Positions 50,136 to 58,906 are shown, numbered from the stretch's first letter. The stretch: DNA of 64,000 bases from Scatosoma sp045654025 (GCA_045654025.1 JAZOMO010000044.1:1-64000); one strand, 5' to 3'. Notes: generated by a model not told the origin, from the sequence alone. Program-made: numbers and translations.

Positions 50136-51647
50136 ATGAAAAAGGAATGGTTTTTTGATCGATACTGCGGCCAGCAATTCGTCGCCCTGTTAGAGGACGG
50201 CAAGGTCGTGGAATTTGAAAGCGAAAACGAAACGAACGGCAGTATTGTCGGCAACATCTACAAAGGAAAGGTTATGAACGTCGTTTCAGGTATGAACGCC
50301 GCCTTTGTGGACTGTGGCTTAGAAAGGAATTGTTATCTTTCCACCGACGAAACGTACGCTGACTGCGCGAAATACGACGGGCTTTTGGACGCCCCCGCCA
50401 CCACGCCGTTATCAGGATTAAAGGAAGGGGACGAAATCATCGTCCAAGTCACCAAATCCCCGCGCGGCAATAAGGGGGCAAAGGTCACATCTCATCTTTC
50501 CTTCGTTGGAAAGCGGTTGATTTACCTGCCGCAGACTCTCTTTTTTGGGGTTTCCAGAAAAATCACGGACGAGGCGCAACGGGAACGCCTAATGGCTGTG
50601 GCAGAATCCCTGCGCCAAAAGAACGAAAACGCAGGCTTTATTCTGCGCACGAAAGCCCCCTCAGCAACCCAAGAGGAGCTTGAGAAAGAAGCGGATTATC
50701 TTCGAAAATTATTCTCCCTTACCTCTCAAAAAGCAGTGGACGCCCCCGTCGGCGCACTATTATACCAAGAAGAAGACCTCCCCGTTCGGGTGATGAGGGA
50801 TAGCTTCGGCGACGAAATCACCGCGATGCACGTCGGTGATAAGGAGTTGTACGACAGGCTATCGCAGTTCATCGACGTCTTCGGTGAGATGGATAAGTAT
50901 AAGCTTTGCTTATACTCTGGTGAACGTTCGATGTTTAGAGAGTACGGTATCTCTCAACTCGTATACGACGCAACAAAGCCGCGTGTACCCTTGGAAGGGG
51001 GCGGCTCGCTGATTATCGACCACACGGAAGCGATGACGGTGGTAGACGTTAACTCCGGCAGCTTCGTTGGGGATAGCAATTTAGAGGAAACGGTGTTCGA
51101 TGTCAATCTTCGGGCGGCAAAAGAGATTGCCCGTCAGGTCAGACTTCGCAATATCGGCGGCATCGTCGTCGTGGACTTTATTGATATGTTCAACGAAGAA
51201 CATAAGCAAAAGGTCACCGAAACCTTACGCGAATACCTTGCCCAAGACAAGGCAAAATGCAACGTCTTGCCGATGAGCGAGCTCTGTATTACGCAATTCA
51301 CCCGTAAACGGGTGGGCAAGGAGCTTGCCACCTCTCTAATCAAGCCCTGCCCCCATTGTCACGGCAACGGCGCGGTTCACAACGACTTGTTCATGATGAC
51401 CAAACTGCGCGAAGATTTGCTCGATTGTTTCTTTGAGGGGTATCAATCCGCCGTTGTAGATTTAAATGACGGTATGGCGAAGAAGATTTTGCAAGACAAA
51501 GTCTTTTCAAAAGAGCTGGAAACCAAGTGGAAAAGCAAGCGTATTTACCTTATTCCGCACAGAACTTATAAGGAGCATACTTTCTTCGTCCGTGGCGAAA
51601 ACGACCGTTTCCCTACTCTGCCCGAAAAGGCAATTTTGGTGGAATAA
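50136..51647 (+). CDS. rng: Ribonuclease G/E
   Basis: ATG 50136 chosen (GGAG 8 bases upstream); 503 residues. An N-terminal S1-type RNA-binding domain (GNIYKGKVMNVVSGMNAAFVDCG) is followed by the RNase E/G catalytic part with the metal Asp residues in TVVDVNSGSF and GGIVVVDFIDM, and a C-terminal zinc-link-like CPHCHGNG. It cleaves single-stranded RNA in rRNA maturation and mRNA decay. It lies upstream of rplU, as in many Clostridia. There is no degradosome scaffold tail, so it is RNase G-like in length. Confidence 0.94.
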   Translation: MKKEWFFDRYCGQQFVALLEDGKVVEFESENETNGSIVGNIYKGKVMNVVSGMNAAFVDCGLERNCYLSTDETYADCAKYDGLLDAPATTPLSGLKEGDEIIVQVTKSPRGNKGAKVTSHLSFVGKRLIYLPQTLFFGVSRKITDEAQRERLMAVAESLRQKNENAGFILRTKAPSATQEELEKEADYLRKLFSLTSQKAVDAPVGALLYQEEDLPVRVMRDSFGDEITAMHVGDKELYDRLSQFIDVFGEMDKYKLCLYSGERSMFREYGISQLVYDATKPRVPLEGGGSLIIDHTEAMTVVDVNSGSFVGDSNLEETVFDVNLRAAKEIARQVRLRNIGGIVVVDFIDMFNEEHKQKVTETLREYLAQDKAKCNVLPMSELCITQFTRKRVGKELATSLIKPCPHCHGNGAVHNDLFMMTKLREDLLDCFFEGYQSAVVDLNDGMAKKILQDKVFSKELETKWKSKRIYLIPHRTYKEHTFFVRGENDRFPTLPEKAILVE

Positions 51648-51670
51648 GCCACGCTTATATCGTGTATACA

Positions 51671-51697
51671 AAAAGCAGAGCTTTTTGCTCTGCTTTT
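51671..51697. terminator. Intrinsic terminator between rng and the opposing small gene
   Basis: AAAAGCAGAGC (51671-51681) pairs with GCTCTGCTTTT (51687-51697) and is U-flanked on both sides, serving the two convergent genes. Confidence 0.85.
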
Positions 51698-51701
51698 TTT
51701 C

Positions 51702-52151
51702 TTATAAAAATTCCTTTAAACGGCGTTCGTAATTTTCTTCTAAATCGATGAGCTCGGATAAGAGCTTTTCCACCTCGGGGTCGGGGTTAATCGGCAAATC
51801 TGTCTGCGTGGTTCTAAGGGAAGTAATCCCCATCACCGTGCCTCGAATCATCATTTCTGCGATATGGTTTTTACTGCCGTCCATCATCGCGCTCATCTTA
51901 ATCGAGCCCCACATCATCGCTTTTTTGAACACGCCCGGCTCTTTCAACTCCACCCCTTTATCTTTGGCGATTTTTGCCGCTTTCGAGCCGATTTCAGAAT
52001 ACCCCTCGTGCTGAGAGCGAAGCTCTTTGCTCATCCCCTCGTGATCCACTTCGGGCAAAATATCCTCGATGGACTGCATGGCGAGGTTTGTGTTGCGGTA
52101 GATTTCCGACAGAGCCTCTTCGCTCTTCTTGCGTTTGCAATCGTTTTCCAT
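51702..52151 (-). CDS. Helical protein of unknown function inserted between rng and rplU
   Basis: 149 residues, almost all helical, Met-rich (MMWGSIKMSAMMDGS, MMIRGTVMG), ending in a coiled segment (LLSELIDLEENYERRLKEFL). The pattern of about four helices could be ferritin-like or DUF-type, but no metal motif is certain. GGAGG lies 7 bases before the ATG. It is oriented against both neighbours, interrupting the rng-rplU pair. Confidence 0.78.
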   Translation of the reverse strand: MENDCKRKKSEEALSEIYRNTNLAMQSIEDILPEVDHEGMSKELRSQHEGYSEIGSKAAKIAKDKGVELKEPGVFKKAMMWGSIKMSAMMDGSKNHIAEMMIRGTVMGITSLRTTQTDLPINPDPEVEKLLSELIDLEENYERRLKEFL

Positions 52152-52232
52152 ATGCTTACCTCCGTTTTTCTTTAGTGTGCCTATTTTTCGTTAAAATTAT
52201 ACGATTTTTTTATAAAAAACAGATAAAAATGC

Positions 52233-52262
52233 TTGACTGAAAAATTGGGAGTGTGGTATAGT
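52233..52262 (+). promoter_or_regulatory. Sigma-A promoter of rplU-rpmA
   Basis: TTGACT (52233-52238) and TATAGT (52257-52262), 18-base spacer. Confidence 0.75.
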
Positions 52263-52350
52263 ATTAGTCGAGCCGATAGACACGGGCTTTTTAAGTGATG
52301 CAATTTTGCATCCGCCTGGGGGGACTTCGAGACTGGAAAGAGGAGGTAAA
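52263..52350 (+). ncRNA. Ribosomal protein L21 leader
   Basis: The leader between the promoter and rplU has the L21-leader features known in Firmicutes: an initial stem around GAGCC/GGCTTTTT, a GATGCAATTTTGCATC hairpin (52299-52314), and a G-rich GGGGGGACTTCGAGAC part before the AGAGGAGG ribosome site. Such leaders are thought to mediate autogenous control by L21. This is an identification by position and motifs; a covariance search would confirm it. Confidence 0.75.
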
Positions 52351-52356
52351 ATCTGT

Positions 52357-52662
52357 ATGTACGCTATCATCGATAACGGCAATAAGCAGTACAAGGTTGC
52401 AGAAGGCGACGTAATCCGTTTGGAAAAGCTCGCAGCTGCAGAAGGGGAAACCGTTTCCTTCAAAGTGCTGATGGTTGCTGATGAGTCCGGTATCAAAACG
52501 GGCGCGGAAGTAGAATCCGCAAAGGTGACCGCTACCGTCGTTGAACACGCTAAGGCAAAGAAGATCATCGTCTTCAAGTACAAAGCGAAGAAGAACGAAC
52601 GTAAAAAGCAGGGTCATAGACAGCCCTTCACCGCAGTGAAGATCGAAAAGATCGAACTCTAA
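52357..52662 (+). CDS. rplU: 50S ribosomal protein L21
   Basis: 101 residues; ATG 52357 chosen after AGAGGAGG and matching the family start MYAIIDNGNKQYKV. It carries the usual C-terminal FKYKAKKNERKKQGHRQPFT signature for 23S rRNA binding. It is the first gene of the rplU-rpmA operon. The 80 bases before rpmA hold no gene, so the protease gene normally here (ysxB/prp) is missing. Confidence 0.96.
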   Translation: MYAIIDNGNKQYKVAEGDVIRLEKLAAAEGETVSFKVLMVADESGIKTGAEVESAKVTATVVEHAKAKKIIVFKYKAKKNERKKQGHRQPFTAVKIEKIEL

Positions 52663-52742
52663 TTTTTTAGGTTAGAGAAACCCACTGCACCCCGCTCTGC
52701 ACGGCAGGGCATGAGAAAAAAGAATGAAAAGGAGAAGTAAAT

Positions 52743-53033
52743 ATGATTTTTATCCGTTTATTCGCTCATAAGAAAGGTACCGGTTCGACCCACAACGGAC
52801 GCGACAGCGAAGCAAAACGCCTTGGCGTAAAGCGCGCTGACGGTCAGTTCGTTCTTGCAGGGAACATCCTCGTTCGCCAGAGAGGCACGAAGATTCACCC
52901 CGGCACTGGCGTAGGTATCGGTAAAGACGACACGCTGTTTGCTTTGGTAGACGGCACCGTTAGATACGAAAGATTGGGCAGAGATAAGAAACAGGCTTGC
53001 GTTTACCCCGTAGCCGAAGTTGTTGCTGAATAA
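52743..53033 (+). CDS. rpmA: 50S ribosomal protein L27 with an N-terminal extension
   Basis: 96 residues. The core begins HKKGTGSTHNGRDSEAKRLGVK. Before it sits MIFIRLFA, an 8-residue extension like the one that Firmicute L27 carries and that the protease Prp (YsxB) removes after FFA. Here the last residues are LFA. The ribosome site AAGGAG lies 7 bases upstream of the ATG. A strong terminator follows; obg is not next. Confidence 0.95.
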   Translation: MIFIRLFAHKKGTGSTHNGRDSEAKRLGVKRADGQFVLAGNILVRQRGTKIHPGTGVGIGKDDTLFALVDGTVRYERLGRDKKQACVYPVAEVVAE

Positions 53034-53050
53034 TTTAGCGAAGTAAAACC

Positions 53051-53079
53051 AAACCCGACGAGAACACCTCGTCGGGTTT
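53051..53079 (+). terminator. Intrinsic terminator after rpmA
   Basis: AAACCCGACGAG (53051-53062) pairs with CTCGTCGGGTTT (53068-53079), then a T-run. Confidence 0.9.
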
Positions 53080-53113
53080 TTGTTTCTTATCAAATTCTTC
53101 CAAGTGCTAATCT

Positions 53114-53323
53114 TTAATTTATTTTTACCGTCCTGCCTATTAACTCATCGAGAGAAATTCCATAGAAATCCGCTAAGACAACCAGTTTTTCAATCCCCGG
53201 CTCGCCTTTATTATTCTCCCAATGGCTAATCATTTGTTGGGACAAACCCGTTCTTTTAGATAACTCACTTTGAGATAAACCAGCCAATTCTCTTTGCGCT
53301 TTAAAATATTCTCCGTATTTCAT
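53114..53323 (-). CDS. XRE/Cro-CI type helix-turn-helix regulator
   Basis: 69 residues, a single HTH_3 domain: YFKAQRELAGLSQSELSKRTGLSQQMISHWENNKGEP..., ending in LDELIGRTVKIN. Such small regulators usually repress their own and a neighbouring promoter. It is divergent from the DUF6809-like gene, and the shared gap holds two related palindromes. A TATAAT box is visible upstream on its strand (53343-53348), close to one of them. Confidence 0.88.
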   Translation of the reverse strand: MKYGEYFKAQRELAGLSQSELSKRTGLSQQMISHWENNKGEPGIEKLVVLADFYGISLDELIGRTVKIN

Positions 53324-53348
53324 ACTTTTCCCCTTTTTTATTATTATA

Positions 53349-53399
53349 CAAAAATTTCTGTGGAAAGTCTTGACTTACAGATATTTCTGTGGTATACTT
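53349..53399 (+). promoter_or_regulatory. Promoter of the DUF6809-like gene with two probable XRE operators
   Basis: TTGACT (53371-53376) and TATACT (53394-53399) are 17 bases apart. Inside the spacer lies the palindrome ACAGA-TATT-TCTGT (53378-53391). An imperfect copy, ACAAA-AATT-TCTGT (53349-53362), lies 29 bases upstream, near the -10 of the regulator's own promoter. Confidence 0.7.
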
Positions 53400-53428
53400 C
53401 CATTGTCTATTTTATTTGGGAGAATGTT

Positions 53429-53716
53429 ATGAAATTAAAAACACCTATTTTGAGAATGTATTATGGGGAACTAATAAGCCCTGATTGTGTTGCTGTAAAC
53501 ACAAAAGAACATGAAGCATTTTTAGACGAACTCATAAAAACAGATGAAGAAATCCAAAAACTTCTAAAAAGGGATGATACTGTTTATGCTCTGTATAAAA
53601 AGGCTATGGATTGTTTAGGCGGAATGATGAGTGAGGAAGTTGCCGTTTATTATGCGGAAGGTTTCCGTGCAGGTATCTTGTTGGGTATGGATATAGCTGG
53701 TTACTTCGATAAATAA
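53429..53716 (+). CDS. DUF6809-like small protein
   Basis: ATG 53429 chosen (GGGAG 6 bases upstream and below the promoter); 95 residues. It is a helical protein starting MKLKTPILRMYYGELISPD and ending with YAEGFRAGILLGMDIAGYF, like DUF6809 proteins found in mobile or accessory regions of Clostridia. Function unknown. It is transcribed divergently from the XRE regulator and probably repressed by it. Its base use looks more AT-rich than its neighbours, suggesting transfer (inference). Confidence 0.75.
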   Translation: MKLKTPILRMYYGELISPDCVAVNTKEHEAFLDELIKTDEEIQKLLKRDDTVYALYKKAMDCLGGMMSEEVAVYYAEGFRAGILLGMDIAGYFDK

Positions 53717-53730
53717 TTTTTTACAAAAAA

Positions 53731-55425
53731 TTATTCTTTCAAATATTCGCTATGGGGGTTGGGGGTGGCGAGGGCAGTTTTATAGTCGGTGTAGACGACG
53801 AAACCTGCTTTTGCCTTGGACGGCTTTTTGACAAACCGCTTTTCGCAGTAGTCCACGGGGATTTTATCCCCCGCGCGCCCGTCTGAATAATACGCGCATA
53901 TCTCAGCGGCGACTTTGATGACCTCGTCGGGGACTTTTTTGCCGTCCGCCACAATCAACACGTGGGACGAATGGTATTTTTGTGTGTGCAACCAAAGATC
54001 CTTGCCGTCTGCGCTACGCACCAGCCGATCGTTTTGCAGGTTGTTTCGCCCCGACAATATCGTAAACCCACCGTAGGTGAATTCCCGATAGGGGGTGATG
54101 AGCTCCTTCTTTTTTACCCCTGCCTTTTCCTTGGGGGCTTTGAGAAGCCCAAGGGCAATCAGCTCCGCCTCAATTTCTTTTAAGTCCAGTGCCGCTTCCG
54201 CAAGCAATACGGACGACAGCACGCTGTTTGCATATCTCTCTTCCGCTTCCTCTTGGGCGAGGATCGGGGTCAAAATCTCCTGCGCGCGTTTTAATTTATT
54301 GTAGGTCTTAAAGTACCTCTGCGCGTTTTTTGTGGGGGGCAGGGTCGTATCTAAAGCGATTTTTACCGTAGGACAACCCTCTTCGTACCAGTTTTCTAAC
54401 ACAACCTCTTTCGCGCCTTTTTCGATACGGTAAAGGTTGGCGGTCAGCAGTTCCCCTTTGATACGGTAGTCTTCCGCTTTTTTCGCTTCGGCAAGCCGTT
54501 CCAAGGTATCCTGCTTTTTCTTTCCAAGTTTTTTGAGTAGGGCGCGGATTGCACTCTCTAATTTGCGTTTTTTATCGGCAAAACCACGACGGCCCTCTTT
54601 GTCTGAATAGTAGCAATCCACAGCCTCTATGAGGCTGTCGCAAGGCGCGCCGCCCTCCACGGGAAATGCGAAAAAGTCGGTTCTTTCCCCTGCCTTTTGT
54701 ACAACGCAAGGGGCTGGCGCTAAACTATCGCAAGCCCACGCCAAAAGATCGGGCAACAGCAGGCGGGGGGCAGGCTGTTTTAAGATTTCTCTTGCCGTCG
54801 AGAGAGCGAATCCTGCAACGTTATCAAAGATAAACCCTGCTGTTTCCTCTTCGGAAACACTCTCTCGGTTGGCGCAAAAAGCAGTGTACCGATTCCGCAC
54901 GGCGGCGGTATCGTAGGGCGATGCTTTATCCTGCGGATGAGGGTAGACAAACTGCGCCCCGGGGAACAGCGGTCTGCCGTTCAAGGTGTCGAGGCTGGAC
55001 GGCTTTAACGCCCCCAAAATCACCCCGTTTTCGGTGAGGGTGAGGTTGGAATACTTGCCCATAATCTCTGCGTGCAATACCCTGTCGCATGAGGAGAAAT
55101 CCCCCGTACAATGGACGGTGATTTCAATGATACGCTCGAACCCGTGTTGACGAACGGACAAAATCTCCCCACCTAAAAGGTGTTTTCGAAGCAACATACA
55201 GAAATTCGGGGCGACGGGCAGGGGCTCTTTTTCCGTTTTTGTCAAACAAACGCGCGCAAACGTCGCATTTGTAGAAAAAAGTAGTTTAACAACCTTACCT
55301 TTTGTGTATATATAGAGGGTAAGCTCGTCCTTCGAAGCTTGCGTAACTTTGTTAATTTTTCCGTGGACAAGCGTCTCGTTTAATTCTACGGCGAGCCGTT
55401 TTAGATGAAATGCGTCTAAAGGCAT
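53731..55425 (-). CDS. rqcH: Rqc2 homologue RqcH (NFACT family)
   Basis: 564 residues. An N-terminal NFACT-N domain (MPLDAFHLKRLAVELNETLVHGKINKV, GKYSNLTLTENGVI) is followed by a coiled-coil middle (about 270-420) and a C-terminal NFACT-R part (GGFTILSGRNNLQNDRL, DLWLHTQKYHSSHVLI). RqcH rescues stalled 50S subunits by adding alanine tails to nascent chains. It was formerly annotated as a fibronectin-binding protein. It is divergent from tig and has its own promoter. Confidence 0.93.
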   Translation of the reverse strand: MPLDAFHLKRLAVELNETLVHGKINKVTQASKDELTLYIYTKGKVVKLLFSTNATFARVCLTKTEKEPLPVAPNFCMLLRKHLLGGEILSVRQHGFERIIEITVHCTGDFSSCDRVLHAEIMGKYSNLTLTENGVILGALKPSSLDTLNGRPLFPGAQFVYPHPQDKASPYDTAAVRNRYTAFCANRESVSEEETAGFIFDNVAGFALSTAREILKQPAPRLLLPDLLAWACDSLAPAPCVVQKAGERTDFFAFPVEGGAPCDSLIEAVDCYYSDKEGRRGFADKKRKLESAIRALLKKLGKKKQDTLERLAEAKKAEDYRIKGELLTANLYRIEKGAKEVVLENWYEEGCPTVKIALDTTLPPTKNAQRYFKTYNKLKRAQEILTPILAQEEAEERYANSVLSSVLLAEAALDLKEIEAELIALGLLKAPKEKAGVKKKELITPYREFTYGGFTILSGRNNLQNDRLVRSADGKDLWLHTQKYHSSHVLIVADGKKVPDEVIKVAAEICAYYSDGRAGDKIPVDYCEKRFVKKPSKAKAGFVVYTDYKTALATPNPHSEYLKE

Positions 55426-55466
55426 ACAATTTCCTTTGCAAACATTTTGCGTGGTCTTTTTTATAA

Positions 55467-55495
55467 ATTATACCGCAAATTTTGAAAATTGTAAA
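55467..55495 (-). promoter_or_regulatory. Sigma-A promoter of rqcH
   Basis: TTTACA (55490-55495) and TATAAT (55467-55472), 17-base spacer, minus strand. Confidence 0.8.
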
Positions 55496-55663
55496 TAAAA
55501 ACGCTTTCTTTTTACAAAGAAATGTGTTAAAATATAGCTTGCTCGACCGTTGACTGACACCAAAAACCCTTTTTGAAGTTCAGAAATAAGTAAAGCAAGG
55601 TGCAACGCAGAGATGCGCCGTTTATAAAATCAAAAAATAATTGTTATTTTTAGGAGTACAAAC

Positions 55664-56968
55664 ATGAAGTATACCACCAAAGCTGCTGAAAAAAGCACTG
55701 TAAAAATCACCATCAAGTTTGACGGTGAAGAATGGAAGAAGGCGTTGACCGACGCTTACATGAAGACCAGACACAAGTACAACGTGAACGGCTTCCGCAA
55801 GGGCAAGGCTCCCAAGAACGTTATTGAAAACGCATATGGCAAGTCCGTATTCTATGAAGATGCGCTCAATCTTTTGATTGCTGAAAACTACGGCAAAATC
55901 GAAGAAAAAGAAAGCAAGAAGCGTGTTTTTGTTGGCGAACCTGAATTTGCACTTGATAAGTTCGAAGAAGACCTTATCTCCATCGTTGCAACCGTTCCCG
56001 TAAAACCCGAAGTAGAAATTTCCGCTTATACGGGTATGAAGATTGAAAAATATGCATATACTGTAAGCGATGCTGACGTTCAGGCTGAACTCGACAGATT
56101 GCTTGACAGAAACGCAAAGAGAGAAGAAGTGACTGATCGCGCTGCAGTAAACGGTGACATCACGACGATTGACTTCGTTGGTACGGTTGACGGCGTTAAG
56201 TTTGACGGCGGCGAAGCTGAAGGCTATGACCTCGTTTTGGGCAGCGGCGCATTCATCCCTGGCTTTGAAGAACAGGTTGTTGGCATGAACGTTGGCGAAA
56301 CGAAGGACGTAAACGTTACCTTCCCTGAAAACTACCAGGCGGCAGACTTGGCAGGCAAAGCAGCTGTGTTTGCAGTTACCTTGCATAAGATCCAGGCAAA
56401 GATATTGCCTGAGCTCACCGATGAGTTCATCAAGGGCGCAACCGGCGACGAAACGATTGCAGCTTACAAGGAAAAGACTGCGGCAAGATTGCAGGAAAAC
56501 TTGGATAGACGCGCAAACGACGCTACCGAAAACAGCATTTTGGAAGCAATCGCTTTGAACACCAAGGTAGAAATTCCTCAGGTTATGATCGAAAGAGAAA
56601 TCGATACCCTCGTTAAGAGATTCGAATATCAGCTGATGTATCAGGGCTTGAAGCTTGCTGACTACCTCTCCTTCTTGAAGGTATCCGAAGCAGACTTCAG
56701 AAAGAATTACCAAGATCAGGCTGAAAAGAACGTTAAGCATCAGCTTATCATCGCACAGATTATCGATGCAGAAAAGATTGACGCAACGACCGAAGAAGTT
56801 GACGCAAAGATCGCTGCTCAGGCTGCTTCCGTGGACAAGTCCGCAGAAGAATACAAGAAGACGATGGATCCCAGACAGATCGATTACCTTAAGAATGACG
56901 TTATCATCACGAAGTTGTTTGATTTCTTGAAGGCAAACAACGAAATGTACGTGGAGGAATCCAAATAA
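55664..56968 (+). CDS. tig: Trigger factor
   Basis: 434 residues. The N-terminal ribosome-binding domain contains the signature GFRKGKAPK (about 43-51). The FKBP-type peptidyl-prolyl isomerase domain follows (AAVNGDITTIDFVGTVDG..., near 155-240), then the long helical chaperone arms. It acts on nascent chains at the ribosome exit. AGGAG lies 7 bases before the ATG. It is first of tig-clpP-clpX. The 165-base upstream leader has an AU-only hairpin (55633-55651) next to the ribosome site. Confidence 0.95.
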   Translation: MKYTTKAAEKSTVKITIKFDGEEWKKALTDAYMKTRHKYNVNGFRKGKAPKNVIENAYGKSVFYEDALNLLIAENYGKIEEKESKKRVFVGEPEFALDKFEEDLISIVATVPVKPEVEISAYTGMKIEKYAYTVSDADVQAELDRLLDRNAKREEVTDRAAVNGDITTIDFVGTVDGVKFDGGEAEGYDLVLGSGAFIPGFEEQVVGMNVGETKDVNVTFPENYQAADLAGKAAVFAVTLHKIQAKILPELTDEFIKGATGDETIAAYKEKTAARLQENLDRRANDATENSILEAIALNTKVEIPQVMIEREIDTLVKRFEYQLMYQGLKLADYLSFLKVSEADFRKNYQDQAEKNVKHQLIIAQIIDAEKIDATTEEVDAKIAAQAASVDKSAEEYKKTMDPRQIDYLKNDVIITKLFDFLKANNEMYVEESK

Positions 56969-57558
56969 TGGAAAAGAACGTTCTCATCCCTTACGTTGTA
57001 GAGCGTACGTCTACGGGCGAACGCTCCTACGACCTGTATTCGAGACTGCTCGAAGACAGAATTATCTTTTTAAGTGGTCCGATTGACGACAACGTGGCAA
57101 ACACGGTGGTTGCTCAGTTGCTTTACCTGGAAGGTAAAGACCCTACGAAGGATATCTGTCTGTATATCAACTCTCCGGGCGGCAGTGTTTCGGCAGGTCT
57201 TGCTATTTACGATACGATGAACTACATCAAGTGCGACGTTTCCACCATCTGTATCGGTATGGCGGCATCGATGGGTGCGTTCCTTCTTTCCAGCGGTACG
57301 AAAGGTAAGCGTTATGCTTTGCCCAACTCGGAAATCATGATCCATCAGCCCCTTGGCGGCGCGCAGGGTCAGGCAAGCGATATCAAAATCCATGCCGAGC
57401 ATATTCTTCGTACGAAGGCGAAGCTCAACCGTATCCTTTCGGAAAATTCCGGCAACGACCTTGCTACCATCGAACGCGACACCGACCGTGACTACTACAT
57501 GTCTGCGGAAGAAGCGCGTGCGTACGGCTTGATTGATAAGGTATTTGTAAGAAGATAA
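56968..57558 (+). CDS. clpP: ATP-dependent Clp protease proteolytic subunit
   Basis: 196 residues, with the catalytic Ser in GMAASMGAFLL (near 98), His in MIHQPLGG (near 123) and Asp in the RDTDRD region near 172. It forms the tetradecameric barrel that degrades substrates fed by ClpX. The ATG overlaps the tig stop (TAATG), with GGAGG 10 bases upstream, so translation is coupled. A terminator-like hairpin follows before clpX. Confidence 0.96.
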   Translation: MEKNVLIPYVVERTSTGERSYDLYSRLLEDRIIFLSGPIDDNVANTVVAQLLYLEGKDPTKDICLYINSPGGSVSAGLAIYDTMNYIKCDVSTICIGMAASMGAFLLSSGTKGKRYALPNSEIMIHQPLGGAQGQASDIKIHAEHILRTKAKLNRILSENSGNDLATIERDTDRDYYMSAEEARAYGLIDKVFVRR

Positions 57559-57563
57559 TTTTG

Positions 57564-57605
57564 ATAGCGTAAAGCCACCAACGATGAGGTTTTACGCTAT
57601 TTTTC
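57564..57605 (+). terminator. Intrinsic terminator or partial terminator between clpP and clpX
   Basis: ATAGCGTAAA (57564-57573) pairs with TTTACGCTAT (57591-57600), with an ACC/GGT inner stem, followed by TTTTT. It may lower clpX expression relative to clpP. Confidence 0.75.
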
Positions 57606-57650
57606 TAAATCACAGCAAGGCTATATCTCACAGCCTTATTAGGAGAATAT

Positions 57651-58880
57651 ATGTCAGAAAATAAACACCGTTGTTCCTTCTGCGGAAGAGAACAGGAACA
57701 AACCAGCGAATTGATCGCAGGAAACGATGCTTTTATCTGCGAGGAGTGCGTTCGCATCTGCTTTGATATGGTAGAATCGGCCGAGACGCAACCGCAGACG
57801 GAAGAAATCCCCCTCAAAAAGCCTGCGGAATTGAAGGCGGAGCTGGATAAATATATCGTTGGTCAGGACAAGGCAAAGCGCGTGCTTTCCGTTGCTGTCT
57901 ACAACCACTACAAGCGTATCAACGCAGGCATGAAAAAATCGAAGGACGACGAAGTCGAAATTGAAAAGAGCAACGTACTGTTGCTCGGGCCTACGGGTAG
58001 TGGTAAAACGCTGCTTGCGCGCACCTTGGCGAAGATCATCGGCGTGCCCTTCGCAACGACGGATGCTACCACTTTAACCGAGGCTGGCTACGTGGGCGAG
58101 GACGTGGAAAATATCCTGTTGAAGCTTATTCAAAACGCTGACTTTAATATCGAAAAGGCGCAACGCGGTATCATCTATATCGATGAAATCGATAAGATTG
58201 CAAGAAAGGGCGAAAACGTTTCGATTACGCGCGACGTATCGGGCGAAGGCGTACAGCAAGCGCTCCTTAAAATCATCGAAAGCACGCAGGCGAACGTTCC
58301 CCCGACGGGCGGCAGAAAGCACCCCTCGCAGGAATGTCTGAAGATTGACACCACCAACATTTTGTTCATCTGTGGCGGTGCGTTTGTGGGTCTTGATAAG
58401 ATTGTATCGGCAAGGACGGAAACTTCGTCGCTTGGATTTGGCGGTAAGGTAAAGCTTGGCGAAAACGAGGCGGATTATTCGCTGTTAGAGGACGTACAGC
58501 CGCAGGATTTGACGAAGTTCGGGTTAATCCCCGAATTCGTGGGCCGTATTCCCATCGTCGTCAATTTAGAGCCTTTAGACGAGAGCGCTTTGATGAAGAT
58601 TTTGACCGAGCCGAAGAATGCGATTATCAAACAATACCAAAAGCTGGTGGGCTTGGACGGCGTACAACTGACGGTAGAGGAAGATGCGGTGCGTGAAATC
58701 GCGCAGACTGCCATTCGATTAAAGACGGGCGCGCGCGGACTTCGTACCATCATCGAAGGGGTGATGACGGAAGTGATGTATCAAATCCCTTCGGATGAAA
58801 ACATCTCCGAGGTCATCCTCACCAAAGAGTGTATTTCAGCAAAAGCACAACCTAGAATTATCTATAAGGAAGCGGTATAA
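57651..58880 (+). CDS. clpX: Clp protease ATPase subunit ClpX
   Basis: 409 residues. An N-terminal C4 zinc-binding domain (CSFCGRE ... CEECVRIC), AAA+ core with Walker A GPTGSGKTLLA near 114, Walker B IIYIDEIDKI near 180, the ClpP-contacting loop SLGFGGK, and sensor 2 GARGLR. It unfolds substrates for ClpP. GGAG lies 5 bases before the ATG. Its terminator overlaps the stop codon. Confidence 0.96.
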   Translation: MSENKHRCSFCGREQEQTSELIAGNDAFICEECVRICFDMVESAETQPQTEEIPLKKPAELKAELDKYIVGQDKAKRVLSVAVYNHYKRINAGMKKSKDDEVEIEKSNVLLLGPTGSGKTLLARTLAKIIGVPFATTDATTLTEAGYVGEDVENILLKLIQNADFNIEKAQRGIIYIDEIDKIARKGENVSITRDVSGEGVQQALLKIIESTQANVPPTGGRKHPSQECLKIDTTNILFICGGAFVGLDKIVSARTETSSLGFGGKVKLGENEADYSLLEDVQPQDLTKFGLIPEFVGRIPIVVNLEPLDESALMKILTEPKNAIIKQYQKLVGLDGVQLTVEEDAVREIAQTAIRLKTGARGLRTIIEGVMTEVMYQIPSDENISEVILTKECISAKAQPRIIYKEAV

Positions 58881-58897
58881 AACCGCTTTCTTTTTTT
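58870..58897 (+). terminator. Intrinsic terminator overlapping the clpX stop
   Basis: AAGCGGT (58870-58876) pairs with ACCGCTT (58882-58888) across the TAA, followed by C and a run of T. Confidence 0.75.
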
Positions 58898-58906
58898 ATA
58901 AAATAA

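Noticed and set aside
55622..56740. A 372-codon open frame opposite to tig
   Set aside because: It is a full shadow of tig, whose product is unmistakable; the reverse frame has Cys/Phe/Asn-rich composition and no domain.
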